53,902 nt of DNA from positions 1 through 53,902 of the forward strand of contig JBCCGE010000012.1 of assembly GCA_039029455.1 (NCBI GenBank). Reading direction: 5' to 3'. Positions 17,580-26,331 of the stretch are shown here, piece after piece (position 1 is the first letter of the stretch; each line of letters starts with the position of its first letter). The stretch is from JBCCGE01 sp039029455. GTDB lineage: Bacteria; Pseudomonadota; Gammaproteobacteria; Arenicellales; Poriferihabitantaceae. Position numbers and translations under genes: made by a program. The notes beneath the pieces were generated by a model. The model ran no database searches, was not told the DNA's origin, and saw nothing but the letters and a program-made list of their open reading frames with translations.

Positions 17580-19160
17580 TTATTCACATCCGTCAGCGTA
17601 CGGCGTGGCTATGTATTTTTGGTTCAGTTCATCCAGCACTTCGTCGGTAAGCGTCAACGTCGCCGCAATTTTTTCTACCGCAACCGGGTCAGCCAGTTGG
17701 TAACGGTACGGCTCTCCGTTCCATTCATCGCTCATTGCTTTTTGTGCGCATTCAATCAGCATTTCGGCACTGCTGCCGTGAGTGATTTCGAAACGCTTGT
17801 ACATGTGAATTAGCAAGGTGACCGTCACATACTCTGCATGCCACTCTCGAGAATCCATCAGTGAGTAGGGAGTCACGATTTTATAATCCTTTCTGAAGGT
17901 CCGAATTTCTTCGCTGTCGGTCATATTGTCGTACAACGCGCCGAGCTCCTGAAAGTTCATGCCCGCATAAACCTCATCCGCACCTATGCCCTCTGATCCG
18001 TGGTCGACAAATGCTTTCTGAGAAAACTCAGGGTTTTCTTTGAGTGACATTTTCCAGCCAAGAGAGTTGGCCATCTGCACAAAATTCGTCGGTTTGCGAT
18101 GAAAATTGTAACGCAACAGATCGTCTCGATTCGACTCATAGTCCATTGCATTCTGGATGGCGTGAGTCATTTCGTGCACCATGACGGCAAAAGCGGCCAG
18201 ACGCGACCCGGGATTCGAGTCAATACTGTTAAAAGCCAGTGCAAACAGATTGACTCGGCCATTAACCGGGGAGACTTCGGCCAGAACGCCGTACGGGTCA
18301 ACATCGTACGCCTGTGCCGAGGTCACAATCTTGAACGTGTCCTTGATTGACGATTCATCAGACGTGATCTGGTCAGCAAATACTTTGAGCGCATCCTGAA
18401 CCATTGATGCCGCCGACACTGTGAAGCCGAGATCGGTTTCATTCAGAACGATACCGTAGTTGGAAAATACGTCGTACTGGATATCGATCAGTGCCTGGGA
18501 TTTTCCCGGGAATCGACCTTTGTCAGACCAGTCGAGGTGGTTGGGTAGCCCGTCATGATCGTGGTCATTGTTGATAATTGCATCCTGGACCGCGCCTGCT
18601 GACAGGGGATGCGCGTCATAAATGTTCTGCACACCGTCATTGTCAGCGTCGGGATCATTACTGATAAACCCACCGAACTCCTTAATTCGAAAATCCAGAA
18701 TTCCGTCTTCGTCGGTGTCACGAAGTGCAACCAACCGCAACATCGGGTCTGCATAGTAGTCGGCCAGAGTCCTTCGATCCGCCTCTGTGGCCTGCTGCAG
18801 ACGTTGCAGCGCACTATCCGCGGCACTGTCCGACATGCAAAACAGGCTGGTGAGCTGGGCGAGACTTTTATCACCGCCAAAATACACATTACGAAGGCTG
18901 GCGATCTGTCGATTTGATCGAAAATCAGTGGCGCCGTCGATATCGACGCACTGCGTCACGTTGAAGGATTTACCGATCAGCTCAGACACAGAAATCGTGG
19001 CTGAACCGGGTGTCTGGGCCGTTTGATTGTCTGACCGCAGGAACAGCCAAATGATTGCAATCAGGATTATGGCCGCGCAAATCATGCAGGTTTTGCACCG
19101 CAAAAGCGCGCCAACGGGAGAGTCCTGTAACACTGAGGAATGCAGTTTATTGTTGCTCAC
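17580..19160 (-). CDS. Membrane-anchored HExxH metalloprotease-like protein with calcium-binding (TT3) repeats
   Basis: This 526-residue protein has one N-terminal transmembrane segment (about 25-42), which predicts a periplasm-facing domain. Three thrombospondin-type-3-like Asp-rich calcium loops follow: DTDEDGILDF (148-157), DPDADNDGVQ (169-178) and NDHDHDGLPN (198-207). The putative catalytic site H329-E-M-T-H333 lies in a helix VMVHEMTHAIQNAMD; the third ligand may be a Glu in ADEVYAG or REWHAEY. I cannot place it in a named peptidase family. It is the first gene of the four-gene group. The next gene starts on the base after its stop. A CRP-like palindrome lies 92-107 bases upstream of its start. 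Confidence 0.75.
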   Translation of the reverse strand: MSNNKLHSSVLQDSPVGALLRCKTCMICAAIILIAIIWLFLRSDNQTAQTPGSATISVSELIGKSFNVTQCVDIDGATDFRSNRQIASLRNVYFGGDKSLAQLTSLFCMSDSAADSALQRLQQATEADRRTLADYYADPMLRLVALRDTDEDGILDFRIKEFGGFISNDPDADNDGVQNIYDAHPLSAGAVQDAIINNDHDHDGLPNHLDWSDKGRFPGKSQALIDIQYDVFSNYGIVLNETDLGFTVSAASMVQDALKVFADQITSDESSIKDTFKIVTSAQAYDVDPYGVLAEVSPVNGRVNLFALAFNSIDSNPGSRLAAFAVMVHEMTHAIQNAMDYESNRDDLLRYNFHRKPTNFVQMANSLGWKMSLKENPEFSQKAFVDHGSEGIGADEVYAGMNFQELGALYDNMTDSEEIRTFRKDYKIVTPYSLMDSREWHAEYVTVTLLIHMYKRFEITHGSSAEMLIECAQKAMSDEWNGEPYRYQLADPVAVEKIAATLTLTDEVLDELNQKYIATPYADGCE

Positions 19161-19251
19161 AGTTTTTCACCTAATGCACTGATGGCTGTTATTTTATGGG
19201 CAGGGGCTACCGATTCGTTAGTATAGTCTAGAGCATCACGTTGGGCGATTC

Positions 19252-19267
19252 TGTGACATCAGTCACG
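19252..19267. promoter_or_regulatory. CRP-like palindrome upstream of the protease-cyclase operon
   Basis: TGTGA-N6-TCACG matches the CRP consensus TGTGA-N6-TCACA at nine of ten half-site bases. It lies 92-107 bases upstream of the 526-residue protease start. On the minus strand a TAGACT (19225-19230) and a TATACT (19220-19225) downstream could serve as -10. Two 10-base arms, GTCTAGAGCA (19226-19235) and TGCTCTAGAC (19286-19295), form an inverted repeat around the site. Confidence 0.5.
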
Positions 19268-19289
19268 TCAATACCGGCTTCAAACTGCT

Positions 19290-19994
19290 CTAGACACCAA
19301 GGTATTTGTGGCGCACATCTGCGGATTCGCGAAGGGCTTCACTGTCACCGTGCCAGACATTGCGCCCTTTTTCGATGATGTAGTGCCTGTCTGCAATTCG
19401 CGTCAGTGCATCAATGTTCTTGTCAACTATAAGAATCGTCAAGCCCATTTTCTTGAGTTCATGCAGTCGCTGCCAGATTTCCTCGCGTATTAACGGGGCA
19501 AGACCTTCAGTAGCTTCATCCAGAATCAACAGTTTTGGATTCAGCATGAGCGCGCGACCAATAGCGAGCATCTGCTGCTCTCCGCCGGACAGTTGATTGC
19601 CCATATTGTCGAGTCGCTCAGACAGTTTGGGGAAGAACGCAAGTACTGATTCAAGGTTCCAGAGCTTGCCAATTTCTATATTCTCGCTTCGAGCGGTCGC
19701 GATCAGATTTTCCCGAACCGACAGGTTGGGAAAGATTTGTCGACCTTCCGGTACCAGTCCGATACCGGATTGCGCGACCCGAAAAGCGGGCAAATTATTG
19801 ATCGCCTCGTTTTGGAACGTTACGGAACCGCTCTTTACGGGCAGAATTCCCATTACCGAGTGGATGCAGGTTGTTTTACCCATTCCGTTTCTTCCCAGCA
19901 GGGTGGTGACCGTTCCTGCTTCCAGCGAAAGAGACAGATCGAACAAGACCTGACTGCTTCCATATGAAACGTTTATATCCCGGATATCAAGCAT
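19290..19994 (-). CDS. livF: Branched-chain-type ABC transporter ATPase, LivF-like
   Basis: This 234-residue ATPase is the LivF-type subunit of a HAAT-family importer. The ATG at 19994 gives the family-typical opening MLDIRDINVSYG and overlaps the LivG stop by eight bases; the open frame runs 49 codons further without conservation. Walker A is GRNGMGKT (34-41), the ABC signature LSGGEQQ lies near 134, and Walker B is LLILDEATEGLAP. It is the last gene of the livKHMGF group; the following gap holds a CRP-like site for the next operon. The transported solute is not shown by this subunit. Confidence 0.93.
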   Translation of the reverse strand: MLDIRDINVSYGSSQVLFDLSLSLEAGTVTTLLGRNGMGKTTCIHSVMGILPVKSGSVTFQNEAINNLPAFRVAQSGIGLVPEGRQIFPNLSVRENLIATARSENIEIGKLWNLESVLAFFPKLSERLDNMGNQLSGGEQQMLAIGRALMLNPKLLILDEATEGLAPLIREEIWQRLHELKKMGLTILIVDKNIDALTRIADRHYIIEKGRNVWHGDSEALRESADVRHKYLGV

Positions 19995-20748
19995 CTGCGA
20001 GATCACCATCACCGAGGTACGCTTTTTGCACCTCCGGGTTGTTTCTGATTTCGGCAGGTTCGCCGCTTGCTGCGATGCAACCATTAACCAAAACGGAGAT
20101 TTTGTCCGCGAGTGAAAATACGGCATCCATATCATGTTCAATCAACAGCATGGCGTTGCTGTGTTTCAGGCTCGACAACAGTTCGACCATCTTCGCGCTT
20201 TCTTCAACACCCATACCCGCCATAGGCTCGTCGAGCAGCAGGCATTTGGGCTTCATGGCCAGCGCCATTGCGAGTTCGAGTTGCCGTTGTTCTCCGTGTG
20301 AAACCGCCGATGCGGGCAGGTTCGCTCTTGAATCGAGACCCACCAGAGTCAGCGCTTCCATGGCAGATACTTTTATTGTCGAATCTTCCATCGCAGCTGA
20401 CCAGAAGCGGTACGAGTGTCCCAGAACAGACTGCACGGCCAGAGCGACGTTTTCCAGCAAAGACATCGGTAAAATAACGCTGGTAATCTGGAACGATCGA
20501 GCCAGCCCCAACTGCGCGCGCCGTGCAAATCCTAGCCGTGATATCTCGGTGTCCTGAAAAACAATGGAACCCTTATCTGCCAACAACTCGCCACTCAGTG
20601 TGGACAGCAGGGTTGTTTTGCCGGCACCGTTGGGTCCGATGATCGCGTGGATGCTGTTTGGAGAAAGGTCAAGATCAACATTTTCCACGGCCTGCACAGC
20701 ACCGAACGATTTGCTGAGATTTTTGACTGACAGCAGCGGGTTAGTCAT
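19987..20748 (-). CDS. livG: Branched-chain-type ABC transporter ATPase, LivG-like
   Basis: This 253-residue ATPase pairs with LivF to energise the importer. Walker A is GPNGAGKT (38-45), a degenerate signature VSHGEQRQLELA lies near 149-160, and Walker B is KCLLLDEPMAGM. The C-terminal tail NNPEVQKAYLGD is typical of LivG. Its start overlaps the LivM end by eight bases and its end overlaps livF by eight bases, so translation is coupled throughout. No anomaly was seen. Confidence 0.94.
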   Translation of the reverse strand: MTNPLLSVKNLSKSFGAVQAVENVDLDLSPNSIHAIIGPNGAGKTTLLSTLSGELLADKGSIVFQDTEISRLGFARRAQLGLARSFQITSVILPMSLLENVALAVQSVLGHSYRFWSAAMEDSTIKVSAMEALTLVGLDSRANLPASAVSHGEQRQLELAMALAMKPKCLLLDEPMAGMGVEESAKMVELLSSLKHSNAMLLIEHDMDAVFSLADKISVLVNGCIAASGEPAEIRNNPEVQKAYLGDGDLADA

Positions 20749-21697
20749 TTCGGCTCCCGATCCGTGAGATCAGGCCGTGCAGACCTCCTTTTGCAAACAG
20801 CACGAGCAAAATCAGCAGAATGCCAAATATCAGATGCCAGTATATAGTGATCGCCGACAGCCATTCTTCAAGGAAAATGAACACGGTGGCGCCGAGCAGC
20901 GGCCCGAACGGCGTCGCAGTACCACCCATGACAATCATGAAAATCAGTTCTCCTGATCGAGTCCAGTCCATCATCTCCGGACTGATAAAACTTGTGAAGT
21001 TGCCAAGCAAAAAGCCGGCAATCCCGCACATTACGCCCGAAATTATGTAGCACACCAGTCGATAACGATATGTTTCAAATCCAAGAGCCTGCATCCGCCG
21101 TTCGTTGTACTTCGTGCCGACGATCACGCGTCCAAAACGGGAATTGACCACTTTATGCACCAGATACATGCAGAGCAGAAGCACGAACAGTATCGTGTAG
21201 TACAGCGTTGTGCCGTTTTCCAGATTGAGCATTCCAGGAAACTCGGAACGCAGATCGATTACCAGTCCGTCGTCTCCACCGTATTCCTCCATACTTACAA
21301 ATGTGAAGAACACCATCTGGCTAAACGCCATGGTGATCATGATGAAGTAAACCCCTTTAGTGCGAAGGCTGAGAGCGCCGGTTAGCAACGCGAAGGCAGC
21401 GCTGCAGAGTATTGTGAGGCCCAGTTGGGCCCAGCCTCCGTAGATGCCGTAGTAGGCAGGGATGCCGACGCAATACGCACCAATCCCAAGGTATGCCGCG
21501 TGCCCGAGACTCACCATCCCGCCATAGCCCATAATCAGATTGAGGCTCACCGCTGCAATAGAGAGAATCAGTATCCGACTCAGAAGGTCGAGATAAAACG
21601 GTTGATTGAACCACTCCACAAGAAAGGGGGCCATCAGCAGAAGAGTTATCAGAACAGCATAAATTCTGGCGGCGGTAGAACGGAACAAAGCTGTCAT
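20741..21697 (-). CDS. livM: Branched-chain-type ABC transporter permease, LivM-like
   Basis: This 318-residue polytopic inner-membrane permease has about ten hydrophobic segments. It carries the LivM/LivH signature in NLIMGYGGMVSLGHAAYLGIG (about 53-73) and the cytoplasmic coupling loop VVNSRFGRVIVGTKYNERRMQALG, which contacts the ATPases. Its start codon directly follows the livH stop (TAAATG). It forms the translocation pore with LivH. Confidence 0.93.
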   Translation of the reverse strand: MTALFRSTAARIYAVLITLLLMAPFLVEWFNQPFYLDLLSRILILSIAAVSLNLIMGYGGMVSLGHAAYLGIGAYCVGIPAYYGIYGGWAQLGLTILCSAAFALLTGALSLRTKGVYFIMITMAFSQMVFFTFVSMEEYGGDDGLVIDLRSEFPGMLNLENGTTLYYTILFVLLLCMYLVHKVVNSRFGRVIVGTKYNERRMQALGFETYRYRLVCYIISGVMCGIAGFLLGNFTSFISPEMMDWTRSGELIFMIVMGGTATPFGPLLGATVFIFLEEWLSAITIYWHLIFGILLILLVLFAKGGLHGLISRIGSRND

Positions 21698-22624
21698 TTA
21701 TTTACTACTGCCAGCCGGTGGGAACAAACCCTGTGGTCGAAACGCCAGCACGACAGCCATCAGAATATAAACGAGCATTGCCGACAGCGCCGGGGCTGCG
21801 GTTTCCGCTGCCTGAGGCGACATTGAAAGTTTCAAAAAGTCATCCAGATAGGAGCGTCCCATCGTGTCAATCAGGCCGATTAACAAGGCCGAAAAAAACG
21901 CGCCCTTAATCGAACCAATGCCGCCGATGATCACGACCACAAAAGCGATGATGATTATCTCATTTCCCATACCGATACTGGCCTCGGTAATCGGGGCGAT
22001 CAGCAGACCGGCCAGGCCCGCCATCGCTGCGCCCAATGCAAATACGACGAGGTAAAGTCTGTTGATGTTTACACCCAGCGCAGTAACCATAGTGCGGTTG
22101 GAGGCGCCTGCTCTGATCAGCATGCCCAGACGGGTTTTTGTCACCATCAGATACAGACCCGCTGCAACTGCCAGACCACAGACCACAATCAGCAGTCGAT
22201 ATGTCGGCAGCACTATTGATCCCAGATTTATCTGTCCGTCCAACCATGCGGGCAGCGCAATGGCGATGCCCTCCGGTCCCCAGAAGATGTGAACCAAAGT
22301 GTCAAAAACAAGAATCAGTCCGAATGTCACCAAAACATGATCGAGATGATCATTGTGATACAGCTTTCTGGCAATAATATATTCGACAACTGCGCCAACG
22401 ATAAAAACACCCGCCAGCGCAAACACCGCCGCAAGGAAAAAGGAATCCAGCACGATCAGTAGAGTCGCGCAGAAATAAGCACCTGCCATATAAAACGAAC
22501 CGTGAGACAGGTTGATGAAGTCCATAATTCCGAAAATCAACGTCAGGCCTGAAGCCAGCAGGAATAGCAACAACCCGAGTTGCAGGCTGTTCAGGAGTTG
22601 AACAGTTAACAGATTCCAGTCCAT
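21698..22624 (-). CDS. livH: Branched-chain-type ABC transporter permease, LivH-like
   Basis: This 308-residue inner-membrane permease has the family opening QLLNSLQLGLLLFLLASGLT and then FGIMDFINLSHGSFYMAGAY, a hallmark of LivH. The coupling loop KTRLGMLIRAGASNRTM lies in the middle. It follows the binding-protein gene across a 130-base gap that contains an intrinsic terminator, which would lower permease transcription relative to the binding protein. The final stop is immediately followed by the livM start. Confidence 0.93.
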   Translation of the reverse strand: MDWNLLTVQLLNSLQLGLLLFLLASGLTLIFGIMDFINLSHGSFYMAGAYFCATLLIVLDSFFLAAVFALAGVFIVGAVVEYIIARKLYHNDHLDHVLVTFGLILVFDTLVHIFWGPEGIAIALPAWLDGQINLGSIVLPTYRLLIVVCGLAVAAGLYLMVTKTRLGMLIRAGASNRTMVTALGVNINRLYLVVFALGAAMAGLAGLLIAPITEASIGMGNEIIIIAFVVVIIGGIGSIKGAFFSALLIGLIDTMGRSYLDDFLKLSMSPQAAETAAPALSAMLVYILMAVVLAFRPQGLFPPAGSSK

Positions 22625-22654
22625 AAAGACGAAGGCTTTTAGTTGCGCTGTTAT

Positions 22655-22689
22655 GAAAAAACCGCGCTCGACAATTCCGGGCGCGGTTT
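22655..22689 (-). terminator. Intrinsic terminator between binding protein and permease genes
   Basis: On the minus strand AAACCGCGC pairs with GCGCGGTTT across a 13-base loop and runs on into further T residues. Located between the binding-protein gene and livH, it probably causes partial termination, giving more binding protein than permease, a common arrangement in ABC operons. Confidence 0.8.
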
Positions 22690-22754
22690 CCGGTTCTCCG
22701 CGTTCGCCAGTATACGATCAGGCGTGAATACGGAGTATTGGAGTAGATTTCACA

Positions 22755-23957
22755 CTACATCGGACATTCTGACGCGTAAGGATCCTGATGGTTTTCCAGA
22801 ACTGTCGAGACGATTTTAGTGGTCCAGACGCCGTCCGCGTCAGCAACAACTTCCCGCAGGTAAAAGTTCTGGATCGGCATGTGATTATTTCCATATGAGA
22901 ACTTGCCACGAACGGAGTCAAAGTTCGCGCTCTTCATCGCGGCCCGCATTCCGTCCATGTCAGAAAGATCGCCATTTACTGCTTCAACAGCACTGTTGAT
23001 CAGCATGATGGTGTCGTAGGACTGAGCCGCATAGAACGACGGGTACCCGCCGTATGCGGATTTGAAATCACTGACAAACTTATTGTTTGCCGGTACGTCA
23101 AGATCCGGTGCCCAGAACTGCGTCATGCGAGAGCCCATCACACCTTCCATATTGGCAGCCTGCAATTTAGGTAATGCGATTGAATCAACGGTGAACACAG
23201 TGTAAAGCGGCAGCGAACCCTGCAATCCGGCCTGCTGGTATTGCTTCATGAAGGCACCGCCTGCCTTTCCGGGATAAAACACGAAAATACCTTCGGCTCC
23301 TGATGCTTTGGCTTTAGCAAGTTCCGCCGAGAAGTCGAGCTGTGCATCTTTGCCCCATTTGGTGAAATCTTTGCCGACAACCTCGCCACCAAAGGTGCGT
23401 TCAACCCCGGCTACCATATTCTTTCCAGCGGCATAGTTGGGCGCCATAATGTACAAAGATTTAACACCCTGTTGATTCAGCACCTCACCCATCGCCATTG
23501 GGGTTTGATCATTTTGCCATGACGTTGAGAAAAAATTCTCGTGGCAGAGTGAGCCAGCGATTTTGGAAGGACCGGCATTGGAACTGATCAGGAACTTACC
23601 GCCATCCAGAGCAGATTTTCTTGATGCAAGCAGTACGTGTGACCAGATAAAGCCTGAAACGAAATCCACGTCATCCTGTTTGACCAACTTGTCCGTTTTT
23701 TGTTTGCCGATTTCCGGCTTAAAACCATCATCCTCAAAGATGATTTCGACATCTTTGCCACCCATTTTGCCGCCAAGATGTTCTACCGCCAGATTGACGG
23801 CATTTTGCATATCTTTTCCGATGACGCCCGCGGGGGTGGTTAGCGTGGTCACGAAGCCGATTTTTACACTGTCCGCAACAGCAGAGCTCGCGCCTGCAGC
23901 CAATGCGGCAGCAATGATCGTCGTGGCAATATTTTTGCCTGAAAATTTATTCTTCAT
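22755..23957 (-). CDS. ABC transporter substrate-binding protein (HAAT/Liv type)
   Basis: This 400-residue periplasmic binding protein feeds the LivHMGF importer. The ATG at 23957 is chosen because GGAGAA lies about nine bases upstream and it opens a Sec signal peptide (MKNKFSGKNIATTIIAAALA, cleaved about ASSAVADS); a start five codons earlier lacks this. The mature part begins VKIGFVTTLTTPAGVIGKDM, the usual type I fold opening. The sequence is not a canonical LivJ/LivK. With an amine-catabolic flavoprotein and a glutamate-amine ligase upstream on the same strand, the ligand may be an amine, amide or betaine rather than leucine; this is inference. Confidence 0.9.
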   Translation of the reverse strand: MKNKFSGKNIATTIIAAALAAGASSAVADSVKIGFVTTLTTPAGVIGKDMQNAVNLAVEHLGGKMGGKDVEIIFEDDGFKPEIGKQKTDKLVKQDDVDFVSGFIWSHVLLASRKSALDGGKFLISSNAGPSKIAGSLCHENFFSTSWQNDQTPMAMGEVLNQQGVKSLYIMAPNYAAGKNMVAGVERTFGGEVVGKDFTKWGKDAQLDFSAELAKAKASGAEGIFVFYPGKAGGAFMKQYQQAGLQGSLPLYTVFTVDSIALPKLQAANMEGVMGSRMTQFWAPDLDVPANNKFVSDFKSAYGGYPSFYAAQSYDTIMLINSAVEAVNGDLSDMDGMRAAMKSANFDSVRGKFSYGNNHMPIQNFYLREVVADADGVWTTKIVSTVLENHQDPYASECPM

Positions 23958-24145
23958 CAAACAATTCTCCAATTGGAATTTAAACTTACGGAGCCCGGCT
24001 CACCTCACGAATCATTAAAGCATGGCTCTGCGAGACTTGGTCACCGGCCTGTTTTTATTTATAACGGTCGGTCTGCGCCTCAGCTGGTTTCAGCTTTTAA
24101 GGAATTTCGGTTTCAAAACAACCGTCACCACACAGCCGCCGCGCA

Positions 24146-24162
24146 GCGCTGAAATTCAGCGC
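24146..24162. promoter_or_regulatory. 17-base perfect palindrome upstream of the binding-protein gene
   Basis: GCGCTGAA-A-TTCAGCGC is a perfect inverted repeat with a single-base centre in the 269-base gap between the binding-protein gene and the flavoprotein gene, 189 bases upstream of the former. It has no T-tract, so it looks more like an operator than a terminator. The remainder of the gap shows no convincing gene. Confidence 0.4.
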
Positions 24163-24226
24163 ATCTATGGCAATAATAGCGCTAAACCGGTCAAAAATGC
24201 ACTAGTTCCGTCTATGCAGAGTCTCC

Positions 24227-26311
24227 CTAGTTGATTTCGATTCGCTCTTGTCTGAATGGTACAGCAAGAGGGTCTGGCTTCTGACCGAATTCGCGAGCAT
24301 ATCGATGACCCTCGTATACGGCAGCGGCGATTGTTGACGGTGCCAGACTGTCTCCCACACGATCCACGGACTGCAGTTGCGGACTGTGCGGCGTCTCGAA
24401 TTCATCACAAAGTTCCCAGAATAAACTGTTCTCGGGCGCTCGTGATGTCACCATTACGCAGAGGTCTGCCGCTATGTGCTGTTCGTCTCCACTGATATTG
24501 TGCGCAATCCGCACGCAACTATCGACGATACTTTCGATGCTGTGCTTTTCAATCAAGTGGATACCCAATGACCTCAGCTTTTTCTCGATGTGGGTCTGCT
24601 CCAGAGTGTTCACCGTCCATGCCGCCACATCAGAGGCCGGAGTGGCCAGAGTCACTTTCGCTCCCTTGTACGCGCAGAATTCTGCCAAGACACTGGCGAG
24701 GTAATAATGATCGTCATCATAAATAACAACGTGATTGCCTTGCAGATCCCTTTCATTGTCCCTGAAATCGTCGGAAGTCAGCACAGGTACGGTGCCGTCA
24801 TGAACAATGGGAGTGTGATGCGCTCTACCAATGCCGTCGTGCCGCCAGTGGCTTCCGGTCGCCAGCACCACGTGTTCAAGCGCCATTTCATCGCAGATTT
24901 CGCAGATCTGATCGGCATCCAGAAGACTCTGTGTGTGCAATGACACGTTGGGTAGTCTGTGGAGCTGGCCCACCCGATAGTCTATGACACGACGCCACGC
25001 CGACAACCCGGGAAGGGAGCTCTCCCAAAGCACCCGGCCACCCAGCTCATCGCTTGCTTCCGCCAGAACGACGTTGTACCCCCGGCGCCCCAGTGACATT
25101 CCAGCCTCCAGGCCAGCCGGACCGGCTCCAACAATGAGCACACCCGCTTCGCGATGTTTGGGCGAGATGATTTCGGGATGCCAGCCGCGCCTGAACTCTT
25201 CTGCCGTGGTCGGGTTTTGCGTGCATCGCAGGGGGTGTACAACCATATCGCTGGACACGCAGATGTTGCAGCCGATGCATTCCCGAATATCTTCAAGTCG
25301 GTTCTGACGTATTTTCTCGGGCAGATACGGATCGGATATCGACGGTCTGGCTGCACCAATCATATCGAGTACGCCTCGACGAATCTGGGACACCATGGCA
25401 TCGGCGGAAGTAAACCGGCCAACGCCGACAACCGGTTTTGATGTCAATTGCTTTACAAATCTTGTGTATTTTTCCTGGCTGCCTTCCTCGCCAAATCTCG
25501 ACGTGAGCGAATCATTGGACCAGTCAGATACATTGACATCCCAAAGGTCCGGCATCTCAGCCAGCATTTCCACGACCTCGCGGCCCTCTGAATTGGACTC
25601 AATACCTTCGCTTCCCATCAGCTCATCCACCGCGAGGCGAATGGCAATTCCGCAACAGTCGCCAACAGCGTCTTTCGTATCTTCCAGCAATTCTCGCAGC
25701 AGCCGTGTCCGATTTTTCAGCGATCCGCCGTACTCATCGGATCGCCGGTTGTGCCTTCGGGTCAGGAAGTGAAAGGGGAGTGCAAGGTCGTGTCCCGCAT
25801 AAACGTAGACAATATCGAATCCGGTATCCCGCGCCCTGATTGCAGCCTGCCGGTGCATTTTACGGAAAGTCGCGATATCCCTTTTGCTCATCGCGTAAGC
25901 CTGCACCGGATCCAGACTGCCGTCATTGGTATCGCTCACCGCCATAGTGGGGAGTCGACTGAAGCGATTGCCTGAATGATGTCCGTTGTGCGTGATTTCA
26001 ATCGCTGCGAGCGAACCGCTTTCGTGGATTGCATCAACACTGAGCGCAAGACGTTTCATATCGCCTTCGTCCCAAAGTCGTGCCTCGATATAGGGAGAAA
26101 CGTCGGATGCCGGATGGATCTCGCACTCCTCTGTGGAGATAACAGCCCAGCCACCGGCGGCTTTGATTCGTCGGCTTTCCGCGATGGCCTGCGGGTACCG
26201 ATGTCCCATGCCGTTGCAGTGGGGCACTTGATAAAACCGGTTGCGGGCCGTGACGGGTCCGATTTTGACCGGTTCGAACAGAATGTCGTATCGAGGGTCT
26301 GTGGGGCTCAT
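24227..26311 (-). CDS. Trimethylamine/dimethylamine dehydrogenase-like Fe-S flavoprotein
   Basis: This 694-residue flavoenzyme of the TMADH/DMADH/histamine dehydrogenase class has an N-terminal FMN TIM barrel, a 4Fe-4S site and a C-terminal dinucleotide-binding module (GAGPAGLEAG near 400). Compared with TMADH as I recall it, it keeps Cys32 (covalent FMN Cys30), Tyr171 and His174 (Tyr169/His172), and cluster Cys345, 348, 351 and 363. TMADH Tyr60 of the aromatic substrate cage is Glu62 here, arguing against a quaternary or trimethyl substrate and for another amine. The start at 26311 opens DPRYDILFEPVKIGP; upstream codons are unconserved. It lies 20 bases after the PuuA-like gene, forming an operon. 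Confidence 0.88.
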   Translation of the reverse strand: MSPTDPRYDILFEPVKIGPVTARNRFYQVPHCNGMGHRYPQAIAESRRIKAAGGWAVISTEECEIHPASDVSPYIEARLWDEGDMKRLALSVDAIHESGSLAAIEITHNGHHSGNRFSRLPTMAVSDTNDGSLDPVQAYAMSKRDIATFRKMHRQAAIRARDTGFDIVYVYAGHDLALPFHFLTRRHNRRSDEYGGSLKNRTRLLRELLEDTKDAVGDCCGIAIRLAVDELMGSEGIESNSEGREVVEMLAEMPDLWDVNVSDWSNDSLTSRFGEEGSQEKYTRFVKQLTSKPVVGVGRFTSADAMVSQIRRGVLDMIGAARPSISDPYLPEKIRQNRLEDIRECIGCNICVSSDMVVHPLRCTQNPTTAEEFRRGWHPEIISPKHREAGVLIVGAGPAGLEAGMSLGRRGYNVVLAEASDELGGRVLWESSLPGLSAWRRVIDYRVGQLHRLPNVSLHTQSLLDADQICEICDEMALEHVVLATGSHWRHDGIGRAHHTPIVHDGTVPVLTSDDFRDNERDLQGNHVVIYDDDHYYLASVLAEFCAYKGAKVTLATPASDVAAWTVNTLEQTHIEKKLRSLGIHLIEKHSIESIVDSCVRIAHNISGDEQHIAADLCVMVTSRAPENSLFWELCDEFETPHSPQLQSVDRVGDSLAPSTIAAAVYEGHRYAREFGQKPDPLAVPFRQERIEIN

Positions 26312-26331
26312 GTTTCCTCGATGTGTATTAC

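Noticed and set aside
19995..20141. N-terminal extension of the LivF frame
   Set aside because: It lies inside livG, and the family opening MLDIRD starts at 19994.
24022..24234. 70-codon + strand frame in the importer promoter region
   Set aside because: It overlaps the palindrome, has no ribosome site and no protein character beyond a short hydrophobic start.
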